The notes: a model not told the origin generated them from the letters alone. 64,000 nucleotides of DNA from Symploca sp. SIO3C6 (GCA_010692425.1 JAAHHJ010000027.1:22259-86258); one strand, 5' to 3'. Positions 46,200 to 55,521 are shown, numbered from the stretch's first letter. Program-made: numbers and translations.

Positions 46200-46331
46200 C
46201 GACTCAGAGCAGGGAGACGAAAACCACTAGTTTATCCGTTTGGTGGCTATAGTAAGGATTTCCAAACTCTAGTAGAAAATTCCTTTGAGAAGTTAGGTAT
46301 TACTACAATTTGGGAACTTGAACCCTTTTAG
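46200..46331 (+). pseudogene. Orphan coding-like fragment, unknown
   Basis: The frame reads LVYPFGGYSKDFQTLVENSF, EKLGITTIWELEPF and a TAG. The composition is protein-like and the end looks like a natural C-terminus, but there is no start codon and the family is not recognised. Confidence 0.3.
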
Positions 46332-46424
46332 CAAATTCAGCAATAAGTCTCACCAATTCCCTAATCACAGATACTGATCAAAAGGCGATCGCAGTATGGA
46401 AATAAGGATGATTGCACTTGACTT

Positions 46425-46540
46425 TATAGCGCTACGCGCAAGGCTCCAGGGCAGAGGGCAGAAGGCAGAAGGCAGAAGGGGTGAATTTGACAAAGTTCTA
46501 GCGATTTAGCTTGTCCTAACCTTAATACGTACTGCTATAC
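46425..46540 (+). repeat. Element B, copy 3 (116 bp)
   Basis: Same orientation as copy 1. It has the same tatagcgctacgcgcaagg start and tacgtactgctatac end. The interior gains a gctccagggcagagggcaga stretch, so it is longer by heptamer units. Confidence 0.8.
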
Positions 46541-46668
46541 AATTAGAAAAGAATTGAAATCAATAATGTGAAATTATTAGCTTTTGACCCTGAATTAAAG
46601 AGTGAGTCATCAACCCAAAATCCCCACCCTCAAAGCATTAAGGTGAGGAGGAGCCAATTTATCTTCAG

Positions 46669-49416
46669 TTAATTAGGATAATAAACACTCAATTGCGTTT
46701 TTTGGGGCGACTCGCCCTCTAGATAGGCTTTAATTTCTACAGAAGTAACATCCAAAAATAGATAGTCGCTGTTTTCTTCCGGAGAGGGGATTGAAAACTC
46801 GAAAGTAGCTGTAGTTTCTCCAGGCGCTAAAGTAATTTTTGGCGGCACCTTGGCAAGAAACATGTCGTCGCTTTTGAGATTAACCACAACACCACCATCA
46901 GGAGCTGGATTACTAAGAGTGAGCATACCTTCAATAGTAGTACCCAGAAGAGCACGGCTTTGAGCAAGCGATAGAGAGGTAAGTTTTGGAATTGGGGTTG
47001 CTGACAAATTAGTGTTTGGAATTTCAGGCTCAGAGGAAATGGGATTTTCTAACTCTGGAGAATTGGTTTGATCAAACTCAGTTGGGTTAGGAGTAACAGA
47101 TTCTGGAGAATTGGTTTGATCAAACTCAGTTGGGTTAGGAGTAACAGATTCTGGAGAATTGGTTTGATCAAACTCAGTTGGGTTAGGAGTAACAGACTCT
47201 GGAGAATTGGTTTGATCAAACTCAGTTGGGTTAGGAGTAACAGACTCTGGAGAATTGGTTTGATCAAACTCAGTTGGGTTAGGAGTAACAGATTCTGGAG
47301 AATTGGTTTGATCAAACTCAGTTGGGTTAGGAGTAACAGATTCTGGAGAGTTCAGATTTTCAGGTTGAGAGGAATTTGTAGTCTGTGACTCTTTCGAGTT
47401 GGGAATTTTTGGCTCTGTTGAATTTACCGGTTCCAATTTTCTAGAGCTTGGACTTTCCGGTTGAGAAGAATTGGGAATTTCTGACTCTCTAGAACTTACA
47501 ACAAGTTCCGATTTTCTAGAGCTTGGACTTTCCAAAGGACTAGGGCTTGGTAATTCTGATTGTTGAGAGCTTGGACTCTCCGGTTGACCAGGATTAGGGA
47601 GTTCCGACTCTTTAGAGACAATTATCTTTGACGGAATAGAACTGATCAATTGTGATGGGCTAGGATTTGAAGTTACCAACTGGTTGGTACTAGAAGATTC
47701 CGACTGAGTAAGAGTTGTAGACTCAGATTGACTAAGGCTGGGATTTTCAGCATTTTGATTGGGCCAGAGCAAATGAATTAACCATGGCACTCCTCCGAGG
47801 GCTAAGAATACAACAATCATCGTACTCTTCCATAACAGTGTCACCCTGTTATTAGTTGGAGTCTCCAATTTTTCCTGTTGGATAACAGTCTCAGGCTCTA
47901 GAGTTGGCTGCTCAAGCAATTGCAAATGACGAGTAGTTGCTTGAGTTCCCACTTGGTCATTGAGTAATTCCTGCCTGATGTAAAGAGCCTGCCTGAGATA
48001 ATCACGAGCTTCCGTTGTGTCCTCTAAGCACATAGCACGGGTACCCAATTGATGAAAAGCCCAGGCTTGAATCTCTTGATTCCCTAAAGCACGCGCTGCC
48101 TGAAGTACTGATTCCAACACTACTGCCCACGCCCCCCATTGCCCGCCAAGAGCCAATGCACCCTCTATTGCCCTTCCCAAGCGTAGCACCTGAGACCAAC
48201 GACCAACTTGAACTCCCCACTCCAAAATCTGTAAAATAATAGGGGACTCTTCCCAGAGGTGTTGTGGTTCTCCCTGCTGCTGTTGAGTCCAACCAGCGAA
48301 GTAGTTGAGAATCTGCTCTCGAAAAGGCGTCAGTTTCCACCTCTGTTGTAAATCCTCAACCAGATTACTGCTAATCTGATAACGAGAGTCAACACTCTGT
48401 ACTAAGTGGCGATTTACTAAGGTTTCAAGCACAGATTCAACTTCTTGAAGTCCTGTTAGAGCGCTCAAATGTTGCCCTCCCAAACTTAAACCGTCCACAG
48501 CCGCTAGTAGCGCTAAAATTAACCTGTGAGGTTTCTCAGACCAAGCCAATAGCTGTTGAGTCCATGCTTGGAGGGAAGCTGACGACTCTGCTTGCTGAGC
48601 TACTGTCCCTAGCAATAGGTTATCTTCTTTGACTAAAGCGACTGCCTGTAGTAGGTATAGAGGATTCCCCTCTAAGGCAGTGCAAAGTTGCAACCCTTCC
48701 AAGTATTCCTGTGGGCTTAGAGGGTGTTCAAGTTCGTGCGCTATTAGAGATAAAGCCTCATCTGAGGGCAACCCACTTAGTTCAATAGAGTGTCCTTCAC
48801 CCCAAAGTTGACGTTCAACAGATGCTAGTAGGAAACTAAAGCTAGGCAACTGTTGTCTTAGAGCCTTTAATTCCTCAAGTTTCAGCTGCACAGAGTCTAA
48901 CAAAACCAGAGTTTTTTTGTCTTGTAGAGCCTGAATAATTTGAGTTTCTGTAGGCTTAAAAGCAACACTACAGCTGTAGAAAGCTCCCCAGAGAAATTGG
49001 AGCAAGTCAGATACACATTGGTAGCTCTTTGAGGGAGGATAAACTATTCCATCGGGAAAGCTAGTAGCAATTGAGGGATGATGAGCCAACTGCTGCATTA
49101 AAACTGTCTTGCCGATGCCAAAAGCGCCATAGAATTCCACCAATTGGTGGTGTGCTAAAGCTTCAAGCGTCACTTGCATTTCCTCTGCACGCCCCAGCAG
49201 CATCGGCAAAGAAGGGGGAGCTAATTCAATAGGAAGGGAATGGGGCTGTGGAAGATTTGTTTTTTGTTCTGGGGCAGTAATCTTGATAAGACTACCTGCA
49301 AGTGAACCAATCTGCACTTGTAGAATGCCGCTACTCGTAGATTGAGAGCTTACCTGCTCAATAGACCCAAATTGGAGCACATGATTCCCTGCTAAGTTAG
49401 AGATTTGGTCGCTCAT
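46669..49416 (-). CDS. NB-ARC/STAND-type ATPase with membrane helix, Ser/Pro repeat stalk and Calx-beta-like domain
   Basis: 915 residues from the ATG at 49416 (a TTG at 49452 is less likely). A short N-terminal region with two similar beta units (NHVLQFGSIEQV, GILQVQIGSLAG) precedes the ATPase: P-loop GAFGIGKTVLMQQ near 100, Walker B KKTLVLLDSVQL near 168, then LSGLPSDEALSLIAHEL near 213 as in NB-ARC proteins, winged-helix and helical repeats to about 520. A membrane helix at about 532-550 (MIVVFLALGGVPWLIHLLW) is followed by a 250-residue Ser/Pro/Glu stalk ending in six exact 16-residue repeats (PESVTPNPTEFDQTNS). A C-terminal beta domain at about 805-915 (PPKITLAPGETTATFEFSIP) resembles Calx-beta. 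So a cytosolic switch is tied to an outer adhesive or sensing domain. The 5' neighbour is the sulfotransferase gene. Confidence 0.85.
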   Translation of the reverse strand: MSDQISNLAGNHVLQFGSIEQVSSQSTSSGILQVQIGSLAGSLIKITAPEQKTNLPQPHSLPIELAPPSLPMLLGRAEEMQVTLEALAHHQLVEFYGAFGIGKTVLMQQLAHHPSIATSFPDGIVYPPSKSYQCVSDLLQFLWGAFYSCSVAFKPTETQIIQALQDKKTLVLLDSVQLKLEELKALRQQLPSFSFLLASVERQLWGEGHSIELSGLPSDEALSLIAHELEHPLSPQEYLEGLQLCTALEGNPLYLLQAVALVKEDNLLLGTVAQQAESSASLQAWTQQLLAWSEKPHRLILALLAAVDGLSLGGQHLSALTGLQEVESVLETLVNRHLVQSVDSRYQISSNLVEDLQQRWKLTPFREQILNYFAGWTQQQQGEPQHLWEESPIILQILEWGVQVGRWSQVLRLGRAIEGALALGGQWGAWAVVLESVLQAARALGNQEIQAWAFHQLGTRAMCLEDTTEARDYLRQALYIRQELLNDQVGTQATTRHLQLLEQPTLEPETVIQQEKLETPTNNRVTLLWKSTMIVVFLALGGVPWLIHLLWPNQNAENPSLSQSESTTLTQSESSSTNQLVTSNPSPSQLISSIPSKIIVSKESELPNPGQPESPSSQQSELPSPSPLESPSSRKSELVVSSRESEIPNSSQPESPSSRKLEPVNSTEPKIPNSKESQTTNSSQPENLNSPESVTPNPTEFDQTNSPESVTPNPTEFDQTNSPESVTPNPTEFDQTNSPESVTPNPTEFDQTNSPESVTPNPTEFDQTNSPESVTPNPTEFDQTNSPELENPISSEPEIPNTNLSATPIPKLTSLSLAQSRALLGTTIEGMLTLSNPAPDGGVVVNLKSDDMFLAKVPPKITLAPGETTATFEFSIPSPEENSDYLFLDVTSVEIKAYLEGESPQKTQLSVYYPN
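47054..47341. repeat. Six tandem 48-bp repeats in the NB-ARC gene
   Basis: Exact or nearly exact copies, in frame, each coding 16 residues of the stalk. The copies differ by single silent changes, which points to recent expansion. There are no spacers, so this is not a CRISPR array. Confidence 0.95.
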
Positions 49417-49543
49417 TACCTTAATTGTCAATGGTAGGGATGAAAGATTCAATATTAAGGCTCAAATTGAAACAACGATAATGGAAGAAACTACAAGTTC
49501 ATTACCGGATAATCCGGAAGTCAGTTAACTAACAAGACAGAAA

Positions 49544-49596
49544 GCTCCAGGGCAAAAGAGCAAAAGGTTTATTTGTATGCCCAATTGCCCTGGAGC
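49544..49596. terminator. Long hairpin between NB-ARC and sulfotransferase genes
   Basis: GCTCCAGGGCAA pairs with TTGCCCTGGAGC (12 bp) around a 29-base loop and is followed by cttt on the plus strand. The same gctccagggca block is inside element B copy 3. Confidence 0.5.
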
Positions 49597-49725
49597 CTTT
49601 GTCAAGTAGCTTGTATTGAGTTGGGTTTAAATTCTCATTCAATTTCTTCGCCTGACTCGGATAATCCCTATTCAATGCCTGGCACTATCATCTTGATTGT
49701 AGTCGCCAATGCCCTTAATTAAGTT

Positions 49726-50796
49726 TCATTCATCCACTGGTTTGTTACACTTCAACCAATTAGAAAGGTCTCGTCCAATCAAATCTTGTAGCTTTAAAAT
49801 ATCATCTCGGTAGATAGAGGTCAGCTGCTGCCGAACATCCATAGACAAAGGTGGTTTGCCCTTAACCAAATTTTTCTGCTCCAGATTTACTCTCCAATCA
49901 GAACCAAGCTTTTTCAGTCTATTTGGCAATAGTTGTCTGAGCAGTTTATTAGCAGGGTTTTGACTTCTCAAAAAAGTCTCTAAATTCCTGAGGGAATGAT
50001 GAACAGTTTTATTTTTTGCAACCAAGGATTGATTGTGTTTTGTGGAAGTGTCTGCAACTAAGTTACTATCTACTTCAATAAAGTTAAAAATATCTTGTAG
50101 TACTCTATTAGGGCTAGCTTTGAGATCCTCGAAAAGGTAGATTTTGATCAAATCAGGAGAAAATAAATTGAAATATTGCTGTAGCTGACGATAGTAAAAT
50201 CCCAAACGTACATAATGTCTATAACCCCACCAAATATTGGGGACATAAATATCTTCAGCTTTAATAGCTTGGGAAAAATCAGTCAGACGCTCTTGTCCTT
50301 TGAAGACATATTGAGCAAAATGTGAATGGGCTCTGTCAACAGGATTGCGAAGAATAACAATTAATCGCATATCTGATTTATAGTCATGTATGCGCTGAGG
50401 AGTTCTCGGGTTATATAAATACATAGGTGAGGCTTCACCAATAGCCCTCTCATTAGTCACTCCCTTAAATTGAAGTTGATATGCCTCTGGGTCAGTTACT
50501 GAAATTCTTCGCAAGTGTTCGTAGCGCTTAATACCGCCCTCATCAGCTAGCCCATCGGAGTGATATTTTTCTCCTTCAAAGGCAAAAAAATTCAATTCTT
50601 TGATCGGACTCATATAAATGTCCGGATGCTGGGCTAGGTAGTGATATAAAGCTGTGGTTCCTGCTTTCGCAGCACCAATAATTAGAAAGTTAGGTGAGAA
50701 GGGATTATTCGCTAGTGTTGTCTTGAGGTTTCTCTCTGATTTTTTTAACTCAGCAATACGGAGATCAAGGTACTCAAGCTCGTTAATTCTAATCAT
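49726..50796 (-). CDS. Sulfotransferase family protein
   Basis: 356 residues. The 5'-phosphosulfate loop IIGAAKAGTTALYHYLA near 39-55 and the 3'-phosphate motif RLIVILRNPVDRAHSHF near 142-158 are intact, with YLFEDLKASPNRVLQDIFNF near 215-235. This is the layout of PAPS-dependent carbohydrate (heparan sulfate N-type) sulfotransferases. It transfers sulfate from PAPS to an acceptor, perhaps a surface polysaccharide. A coiled-coil N-terminus (residues 1-30) is extra. It is cytosolic. No glycosyltransferase is adjacent, but beta-rich surface-type proteins lie downstream, so a link to extracellular matrix is only a suggestion. Confidence 0.9.
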   Translation of the reverse strand: MIRINELEYLDLRIAELKKSERNLKTTLANNPFSPNFLIIGAAKAGTTALYHYLAQHPDIYMSPIKELNFFAFEGEKYHSDGLADEGGIKRYEHLRRISVTDPEAYQLQFKGVTNERAIGEASPMYLYNPRTPQRIHDYKSDMRLIVILRNPVDRAHSHFAQYVFKGQERLTDFSQAIKAEDIYVPNIWWGYRHYVRLGFYYRQLQQYFNLFSPDLIKIYLFEDLKASPNRVLQDIFNFIEVDSNLVADTSTKHNQSLVAKNKTVHHSLRNLETFLRSQNPANKLLRQLLPNRLKKLGSDWRVNLEQKNLVKGKPPLSMDVRQQLTSIYRDDILKLQDLIGRDLSNWLKCNKPVDE

Positions 50797-51127
50797 TACT
50801 CTTCCTAATAGCTAACAATATTATGACTAATTAGAGCTTAAGTTCATATCTTGCTTGTGACACATTATGGTTCGTACATTGATCTATCTAAAGATTGAAA
50901 TAATTTAGATAGCAAATCAGTTAACAATAATTTATGTATCTCCGGATGAATTGCCTATATTCTTATCGATTTTTTTACTTTCTTCGATTAAAGTTTATGA
51001 GTATATTGGTCATGCACTTGCATCAGCATCTACTCTTTAGAGGGCATCTATCTCATTCATAAGCAGTAAGAAAGTTACAAATAGGGCGATATATTTCTCT
51101 CAAAGCTAGAAAATATCGCCCTTTTCA
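50797..51127. other. Intergenic region with terminator
   Basis: 331 bases with no gene. AT-rich, with the hairpin at 51083-51122. Confidence 0.6.
51083..51122 (-). terminator. Probable terminator of the ComFB-like gene
   Basis: AGGGCGATAT and ATATCGCCCT pair (10 bp, extendable through tttct/agaaa). It lies 5 bases past the stop of the minus-strand gene. A cttttc trail on the plus strand suggests it works in both directions. Confidence 0.7.
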
Positions 51128-51616
51128 TTACCAATGGTAATGAAGAAATGCTTGCAGAGCTTCTTGAATCGCTTGAGATTCAGTTTCTTCTGTGTGCAAA
51201 AGAGGATTTGAAAATTTAATTGGGTCTCGCACTACAGCAGCAAATGCTTGACTCACTGTAGTCGTAATCAATTCTGATAATTCGACTTTAGCTGTTAGTT
51301 GTTGATGACGTTGTTCTTGTTCAGAGGAGACATACATTGGTGGTAGATGATTTAGAGCAATTACTGCCACCTCAATCGGATTGATATACCGAGTTAGTCT
51401 GGGAGAAAGCTGCAACCATTGACGCTCTACTTCCTTGTCAACGAGCACTTCCATAACATTTTGGTGTGTTTTAGTTCGATGCCATTGCCTCGTTTGAGCA
51501 TCAGCCTTAGTTATTTGTTGTAAAATTGAGCAGTCTTCAAAATTATAGTTTTTCATCAGCAGCACCCTCCCTTGACTATCAAAGTCCACCAACAACCAGT
51601 TGGGCAAAGTCGTCAA
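51128..51616 (-). CDS. ComFB family protein
   Basis: 162 residues. YINPIEVAVIALNHLPPMYV followed by SSEQEQRHQQ (about 79-108) is the core of the late-competence ComFB family. Cyanobacterial members of this family have been reported to bind cyclic dinucleotides and adjust osmotic or motility responses. The N-terminal part (NWLLVDFDSQGRVLLMKNYN) is typical for the cyanobacterial subgroup. The predicted start is TTG at 51616, sitting inside a hairpin (GGGCAAAG pairing with CTTTGCCC, 51602-51625), which could limit translation. Upstream and downstream genes run on the same strand but are far away, so it is probably monocistronic. Confidence 0.82.
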   Translation of the reverse strand: MTTLPNWLLVDFDSQGRVLLMKNYNFEDCSILQQITKADAQTRQWHRTKTHQNVMEVLVDKEVERQWLQLSPRLTRYINPIEVAVIALNHLPPMYVSSEQEQRHQQLTAKVELSELITTTVSQAFAAVVRDPIKFSNPLLHTEETESQAIQEALQAFLHYHW

Positions 51617-51775
51617 GCTTTGCCCATACTATAAGTCTTTTTCTATGCTAGATGTTGTTGTTCTCTGGTTGGGGTGACGCCATCGCGCAATTTTTGTGAC
51701 AGAAGTCATAGTGACTGCCAGCTTTTGCCACACCTGTGTAAAAATCTAAGTTAGCGAAGCGCGACTATATCATTC

Positions 51776-52501
51776 TCAAAACAAGGGAATAAATCCTGAA
51801 CCTGGTATATTACCTTCGCCTATGAATGAGGGATCAAGTATTGTTGAAGCATCAAGACTGGCAAAATCTAGACCAGGAATATCAAGGGGTACAAACCTAG
51901 AAACATCAGGTATGAATGACCCAGGAATGATCTCGGTGTCTACAAATTCAACTGGTTCCCACAAGTCTTCTAGAGAAGCTGTATCACTACCATCGCCTAC
52001 AATATCATCGTTGCCTGAGATTGATGTTGGTAAAAATTCTATATAGTCTACCCTGGCAAACTCCCCATCATTGATGATACCCTCAATTGTAATTGTCTCT
52101 CCCTGTCTCAGAGACTGACCACTAATCGTGCGCTTGCTGAAGCTCTGGGAGCTAGCTGCAGAACTGCCTAAATTTTGGTCGAGAGTCCATCTATCTGTCG
52201 AGACGCCATCTAAGAGTAACTCTAGTTGCCCTTCCCCATCTTGTTCATCGTAGTAGCCAACCACAATGTCATAAATTCCTGAAGGACCAGAAAACTGGGT
52301 TGAAGCACTGCCAGCAGTACCTGAGGCATTGAATAAACTAATCAGTTTTCCATCAGAGGCTGCGTTTGATGACTCAATGAGGTAGTTATCTAGATTCATC
52401 TGCTCGGCTTCAATCCGAATCGACCTTTGCTCATTGCTGTCACTGGAAAGCAAGCCGTTGCTATCGTTAAATTTTGAGGAATTAGAAAATGAATTAGCCA
52501 T
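51776..52501 (-). CDS. Beta-rich carbohydrate-binding-like protein
   Basis: 241 residues from the ATG at 52501 (a TTG at 52528 is the alternative). The domain at about 30-160 (IRIEAEQMNLDNYLIESSNA, STQFSGPSGIYDIVVGYYDE, ARVDYIEFLP) is the same module that ends the FG-GAP protein at 52986. Its E-A-E-x-M opening and closing VDYIEF strand resemble CBM6/CBM35-type modules that bind polysaccharide. The last 70 residues are acidic and Ile/Pro-rich. There is no classical signal peptide, so export, if any, uses a non-classical route. The gene lies 484 bases from the FG-GAP gene and both probably came from one ancestor. Confidence 0.68.
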   Translation of the reverse strand: MANSFSNSSKFNDSNGLLSSDSNEQRSIRIEAEQMNLDNYLIESSNAASDGKLISLFNASGTAGSASTQFSGPSGIYDIVVGYYDEQDGEGQLELLLDGVSTDRWTLDQNLGSSAASSQSFSKRTISGQSLRQGETITIEGIINDGEFARVDYIEFLPTSISGNDDIVGDGSDTASLEDLWEPVEFVDTEIIPGSFIPDVSRFVPLDIPGLDFASLDASTILDPSFIGEGNIPGSGFIPLF

Positions 52502-52985
52502 CGTACAATCACCCAATATTTGATTCAAAAAAACCTACTTCTCTATACAAAAGGGTGATTTATTTTGACTTAACTATCTGTATAAATGGATTGAATTTAA
52601 TTTGTGTGAAAATAACGTGAAGTCTCAGACTTGAAACAGAGGAGGAGGAATAAGGATGTGGGGGTGTGGGAAGGGTGGGAGGAATCTGTATACAAAAATC
52701 TTCCCTCTCTTCGCCATTTCCCTTCTCCCACCAAACTCTCTTATCCTCGCACTTCAACTAGAGGTTGATAATGAGATGTTGACTTTTGAGGAGATAATTT
52801 TCTAGAAATGGAAACATTTGTTTCCTAATAAAATAAGTATTAAGACTATTTTTTTATGAGTTTTTCCGAGCAGTATATTTAACTACAGACCAATTAAAAT
52901 CGCATTTTTAAGTCACCAAAAGTTGACAGTTAACTGTTAATTTTTGATGACTTAAAAATGAATCCTAAACAGCATCAAGCTGTTT
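52502..52985. other. Intergenic region with long hairpin
   Basis: 484 bases with no gene. It holds a purine-rich gagg/ggggtgtggg stretch (52638-52680) and the hairpin at 52903-52960. Confidence 0.6.
52903..52960. terminator. Long AT-rich hairpin downstream of the FG-GAP gene
   Basis: CATTTTTAAGTCA pairs exactly (13 bp) with its complement around 32 bases that contain a second palindrome, AGTTAACT. It works as a terminator on either strand and lies 26 bases past the FG-GAP stop. Confidence 0.65.
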
Positions 52986-54950
52986 CTAACCAATTAAAGA
53001 GGCAATATCAATCCAACTGTTATCTGCAGAATTTGAAACTGGGTCAAAACCGATATAGTCTACCCTGGCATATTCCTCATTTTCAACAAAGCCCTGAATT
53101 TTAATTGTTGCCCCCTCACTCAGCAATAGTCCATTAATCGTGCGTGTTCTACCGTTGTTCAGGTTAGGTTCTTCAGCATCTAGAACAATATCTCCAAGGA
53201 ACCAGAAGTCTACTAAAATATCATTTACAAAAACTTCTAACCTTCCATAACCATCGATTTCATCGAAGTAGGCGACACTCAAATCATAGACTCCTGTAGG
53301 GCCAGTGAACTCTGTTGATGCCGTGCCAGTTAAAGGCTTATCATCTGGATAACCTGGCTGTAAGAGACTAATCACCTCTCCTCCAGAAGCAACTTCTTCG
53401 GGGCGAGACTCAATGCGATAGGTATCGAGAGTCATATCTTCTGCTTCAACCACGATAGAGGGAAGCTCCGCTCCAGGAGGCTTACCGAAGGAAGCATCAC
53501 CAAAAACCACATAAGTTTCGCCGGCATCCACACTACCACCTTCAGCAAAAGGTGCCCCGATTAGCAAATCATCATAGCCATCACTATTGATATCCCCAGC
53601 ACCACTGACAGCGCGCCCTGATAAGTCACCTGCATCAATACCATTGAAAACCATGCCTTGATAGCCAAGGTTAGCAAGGTCAATTTCCCTAACTCCATTT
53701 AAATCCTGACTACCAAAGATCAAATAAGTTGCGCCGGCATCAGGCATATTATTGTCGCTTAATGGGGCTCCAATTAGCACATCATCAAAGCCATCTCCAT
53801 TGATGTCTCCAGCACCACTTACTGAGTAACCTAATAAATCAGCTGCATTAACGCCTTTGACAACAAACCCTTCTCCGGTGTCGAGTTGAGAAAGATCAAC
53901 ACTACCACTGTTGCCGCCAAAAACTACATAACTTTCTCCAGAATCAGGGGCATTGCCATCAGCAAAGGGTGCCCCAATAATTACGTCATCATAACCATCG
54001 CCATTTACATCTCCAGCCCCACTAACTGAGTAACCTGATTGATCTCCCACACCAATGCCTTTGATTAGTAGACCATCATTGGGCGTGAGTTCTTCAAGTT
54101 CAAGGATACCACCACTAGAGCGACCAAAAACTACATAACTTTCTCCTGCATCTGGGCTACCATCATCACCCAAAGGTGCCCCAATAATCACATCATCATA
54201 GCCATCAGCATTAAAGTCTCCTGCACTACTGACTGAATAGCCTGAAAGGTCAGAAACATCAATGCCTTTTATCAGGAGACCATGGCCAGGTTCAAATTCT
54301 TGGAGATCTTTGGTAACACCACTGTTGCCACCAAAGATTACATAACTTTCCCCTTGGTCAAGATTACCACCACTGCGAGCCCCAATAATTACATCATCAT
54401 AGCCATCTCCATTGAAGTCTCCAGCACTACTGACAGAGGAGCCTGAGAAGTCCGCCACCTGCATGCCTTCAATAGCTAGAATATTCTCAGAGTCCGATAC
54501 AGTTAAATCAACAACGCTACTATCAGAGCTACCGAAGACTATATAGCTCTTCCCTGCATTTGGGCGGATGGGACTTCCAGGATTGCTCAGAGGAGAGCCA
54601 ATAATCAAGTCATCATAGCCATCATTGTTGAAATCCCCAGCACTGCTGACAAAGGAGTGTGAAAGATCACCAACATTGATTCCCGTAATCCGTAAGCCTG
54701 TGTTGCCAAGTTGAGCAAGATCGACTGTGGAGCTACGATCATAGCCGCCAAAGACTACATAACTTTCCCCCGCATTTGGGAGAGAAGGATCAGCAAAAGG
54801 TACTCCAACGATTAGATCATCATAGCCATCGCCGTTGATGTCTCCAGCACTGCTGATGGAAAAGCCAGAAAGATCACCAACATTAATGCCTTTGATCGTA
54901 AAGCCTGTTAAACCGTTTAACTCTGAGAGATTGAATTGTTGATTTTCCAT
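52986..54950 (-). CDS. FG-GAP (integrin-alpha-like) seven-bladed propeller with beta-rich C-terminal module
   Basis: 654 residues. Seven FG-GAP repeats of about 65-75 residues run from about 12 to 480. Each has the calcium loop D-x-N-x-DGYDD and the closing GESYVVFGG strand (for example SSAGDINGDGYDDLIVGVPF). They form a seven-bladed propeller like integrin alpha heads. The C-terminal module at about 500-640 (IVVEAEDMTLDTYRIESRPE, ARVDYIGFDP) matches the protein at 51776. No signal peptide is visible, but calcium-loaded FG-GAP proteins are normally outside the cell. Type I-type secretion is possible. Role: probably surface adhesion or matrix. Confidence 0.88.
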   Translation of the reverse strand: MENQQFNLSELNGLTGFTIKGINVGDLSGFSISSAGDINGDGYDDLIVGVPFADPSLPNAGESYVVFGGYDRSSTVDLAQLGNTGLRITGINVGDLSHSFVSSAGDFNNDGYDDLIIGSPLSNPGSPIRPNAGKSYIVFGSSDSSVVDLTVSDSENILAIEGMQVADFSGSSVSSAGDFNGDGYDDVIIGARSGGNLDQGESYVIFGGNSGVTKDLQEFEPGHGLLIKGIDVSDLSGYSVSSAGDFNADGYDDVIIGAPLGDDGSPDAGESYVVFGRSSGGILELEELTPNDGLLIKGIGVGDQSGYSVSGAGDVNGDGYDDVIIGAPFADGNAPDSGESYVVFGGNSGSVDLSQLDTGEGFVVKGVNAADLLGYSVSGAGDINGDGFDDVLIGAPLSDNNMPDAGATYLIFGSQDLNGVREIDLANLGYQGMVFNGIDAGDLSGRAVSGAGDINSDGYDDLLIGAPFAEGGSVDAGETYVVFGDASFGKPPGAELPSIVVEAEDMTLDTYRIESRPEEVASGGEVISLLQPGYPDDKPLTGTASTEFTGPTGVYDLSVAYFDEIDGYGRLEVFVNDILVDFWFLGDIVLDAEEPNLNNGRTRTINGLLLSEGATIKIQGFVENEEYARVDYIGFDPVSNSADNSWIDIASLIG

Positions 54951-55521
54951 AGTGAATTTTCCGGTGAAGTTTGGTTAGGGGACTGCATACTGGGAATCCT
55001 AAATGGTTGCTTGCCACCAAACTGGGCAAATCGCCAAAATAGGGTTAGATTTTTTTGCTGTTTTCAAGCCGATTGCTGAGTAAAACTGCACCCCAGAGTG
55101 AAACTTCGCCCAGCTAACTGAGGGGTTTACTAGTAATAGCCAGTTATTTCCAGGCAGGAACTGTTCATTATTGAATTTTTTGTGGATTAGCCCTAAGCCA
55201 GTCCATCAAACGATGAATGCTGCCGTTGAATCACCGCTCAAGAGATGTAACTTCGAGCCTAAGACTAGGTATAACAGTAAAGCCTCATTAATGACAATTA
55301 ACTCTATATTTAAGGTTATGTCAAATAAGAGTTTTTGACATAACCAATACTACATTCTTTTTAAGATTTAACTATTATAAAATCCTGACATATTTTAAGT
55401 TTCATTGTAATAAAATCCTGACATTTTTGACTTGGTTCATAGTTCATTGTTGATTGTTCATTGGCCTATGAGCCATGAGCTATGTTTGTGCAGCATGCAC
55501 GGAGCGCGTACCATGAACCAT
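54951..55521. other. Intergenic region with hairpin and repeats
   Basis: 571 bases with no gene. It holds the hairpin at 55314-55345, two direct copies of aaaatcctgacat (55379-55391 and 55412-55424) and a gcagcatgc block with ATGAACC-type heptamers (55435-55520). Confidence 0.6.
55314..55345. terminator. 12-bp hairpin
   Basis: GGTTATGTCAAA pairs exactly with its complement around an 8-base loop, with no long T-run. It could end transcription on the minus strand 177 bases past the OmpA-like stop. Confidence 0.45.

Larger units (their letters stand above)
45649..46668. other. Repeat-rich intergenic region
   Basis: 1020 bases without an intact gene. It holds a perfect 13-bp hairpin (45980-46008), a GGCAGAA run (46009-46034), element A copy 3 (46056-46182), an orphan coding-like fragment (46200-46331) and element B copy 3 (46425-46540). 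Confidence 0.7.

Noticed and set aside
47054..47341. Six regular repeats that might look like a CRISPR array
   Set aside because: They are directly adjacent with no spacers and lie in frame inside a protein-coding gene.
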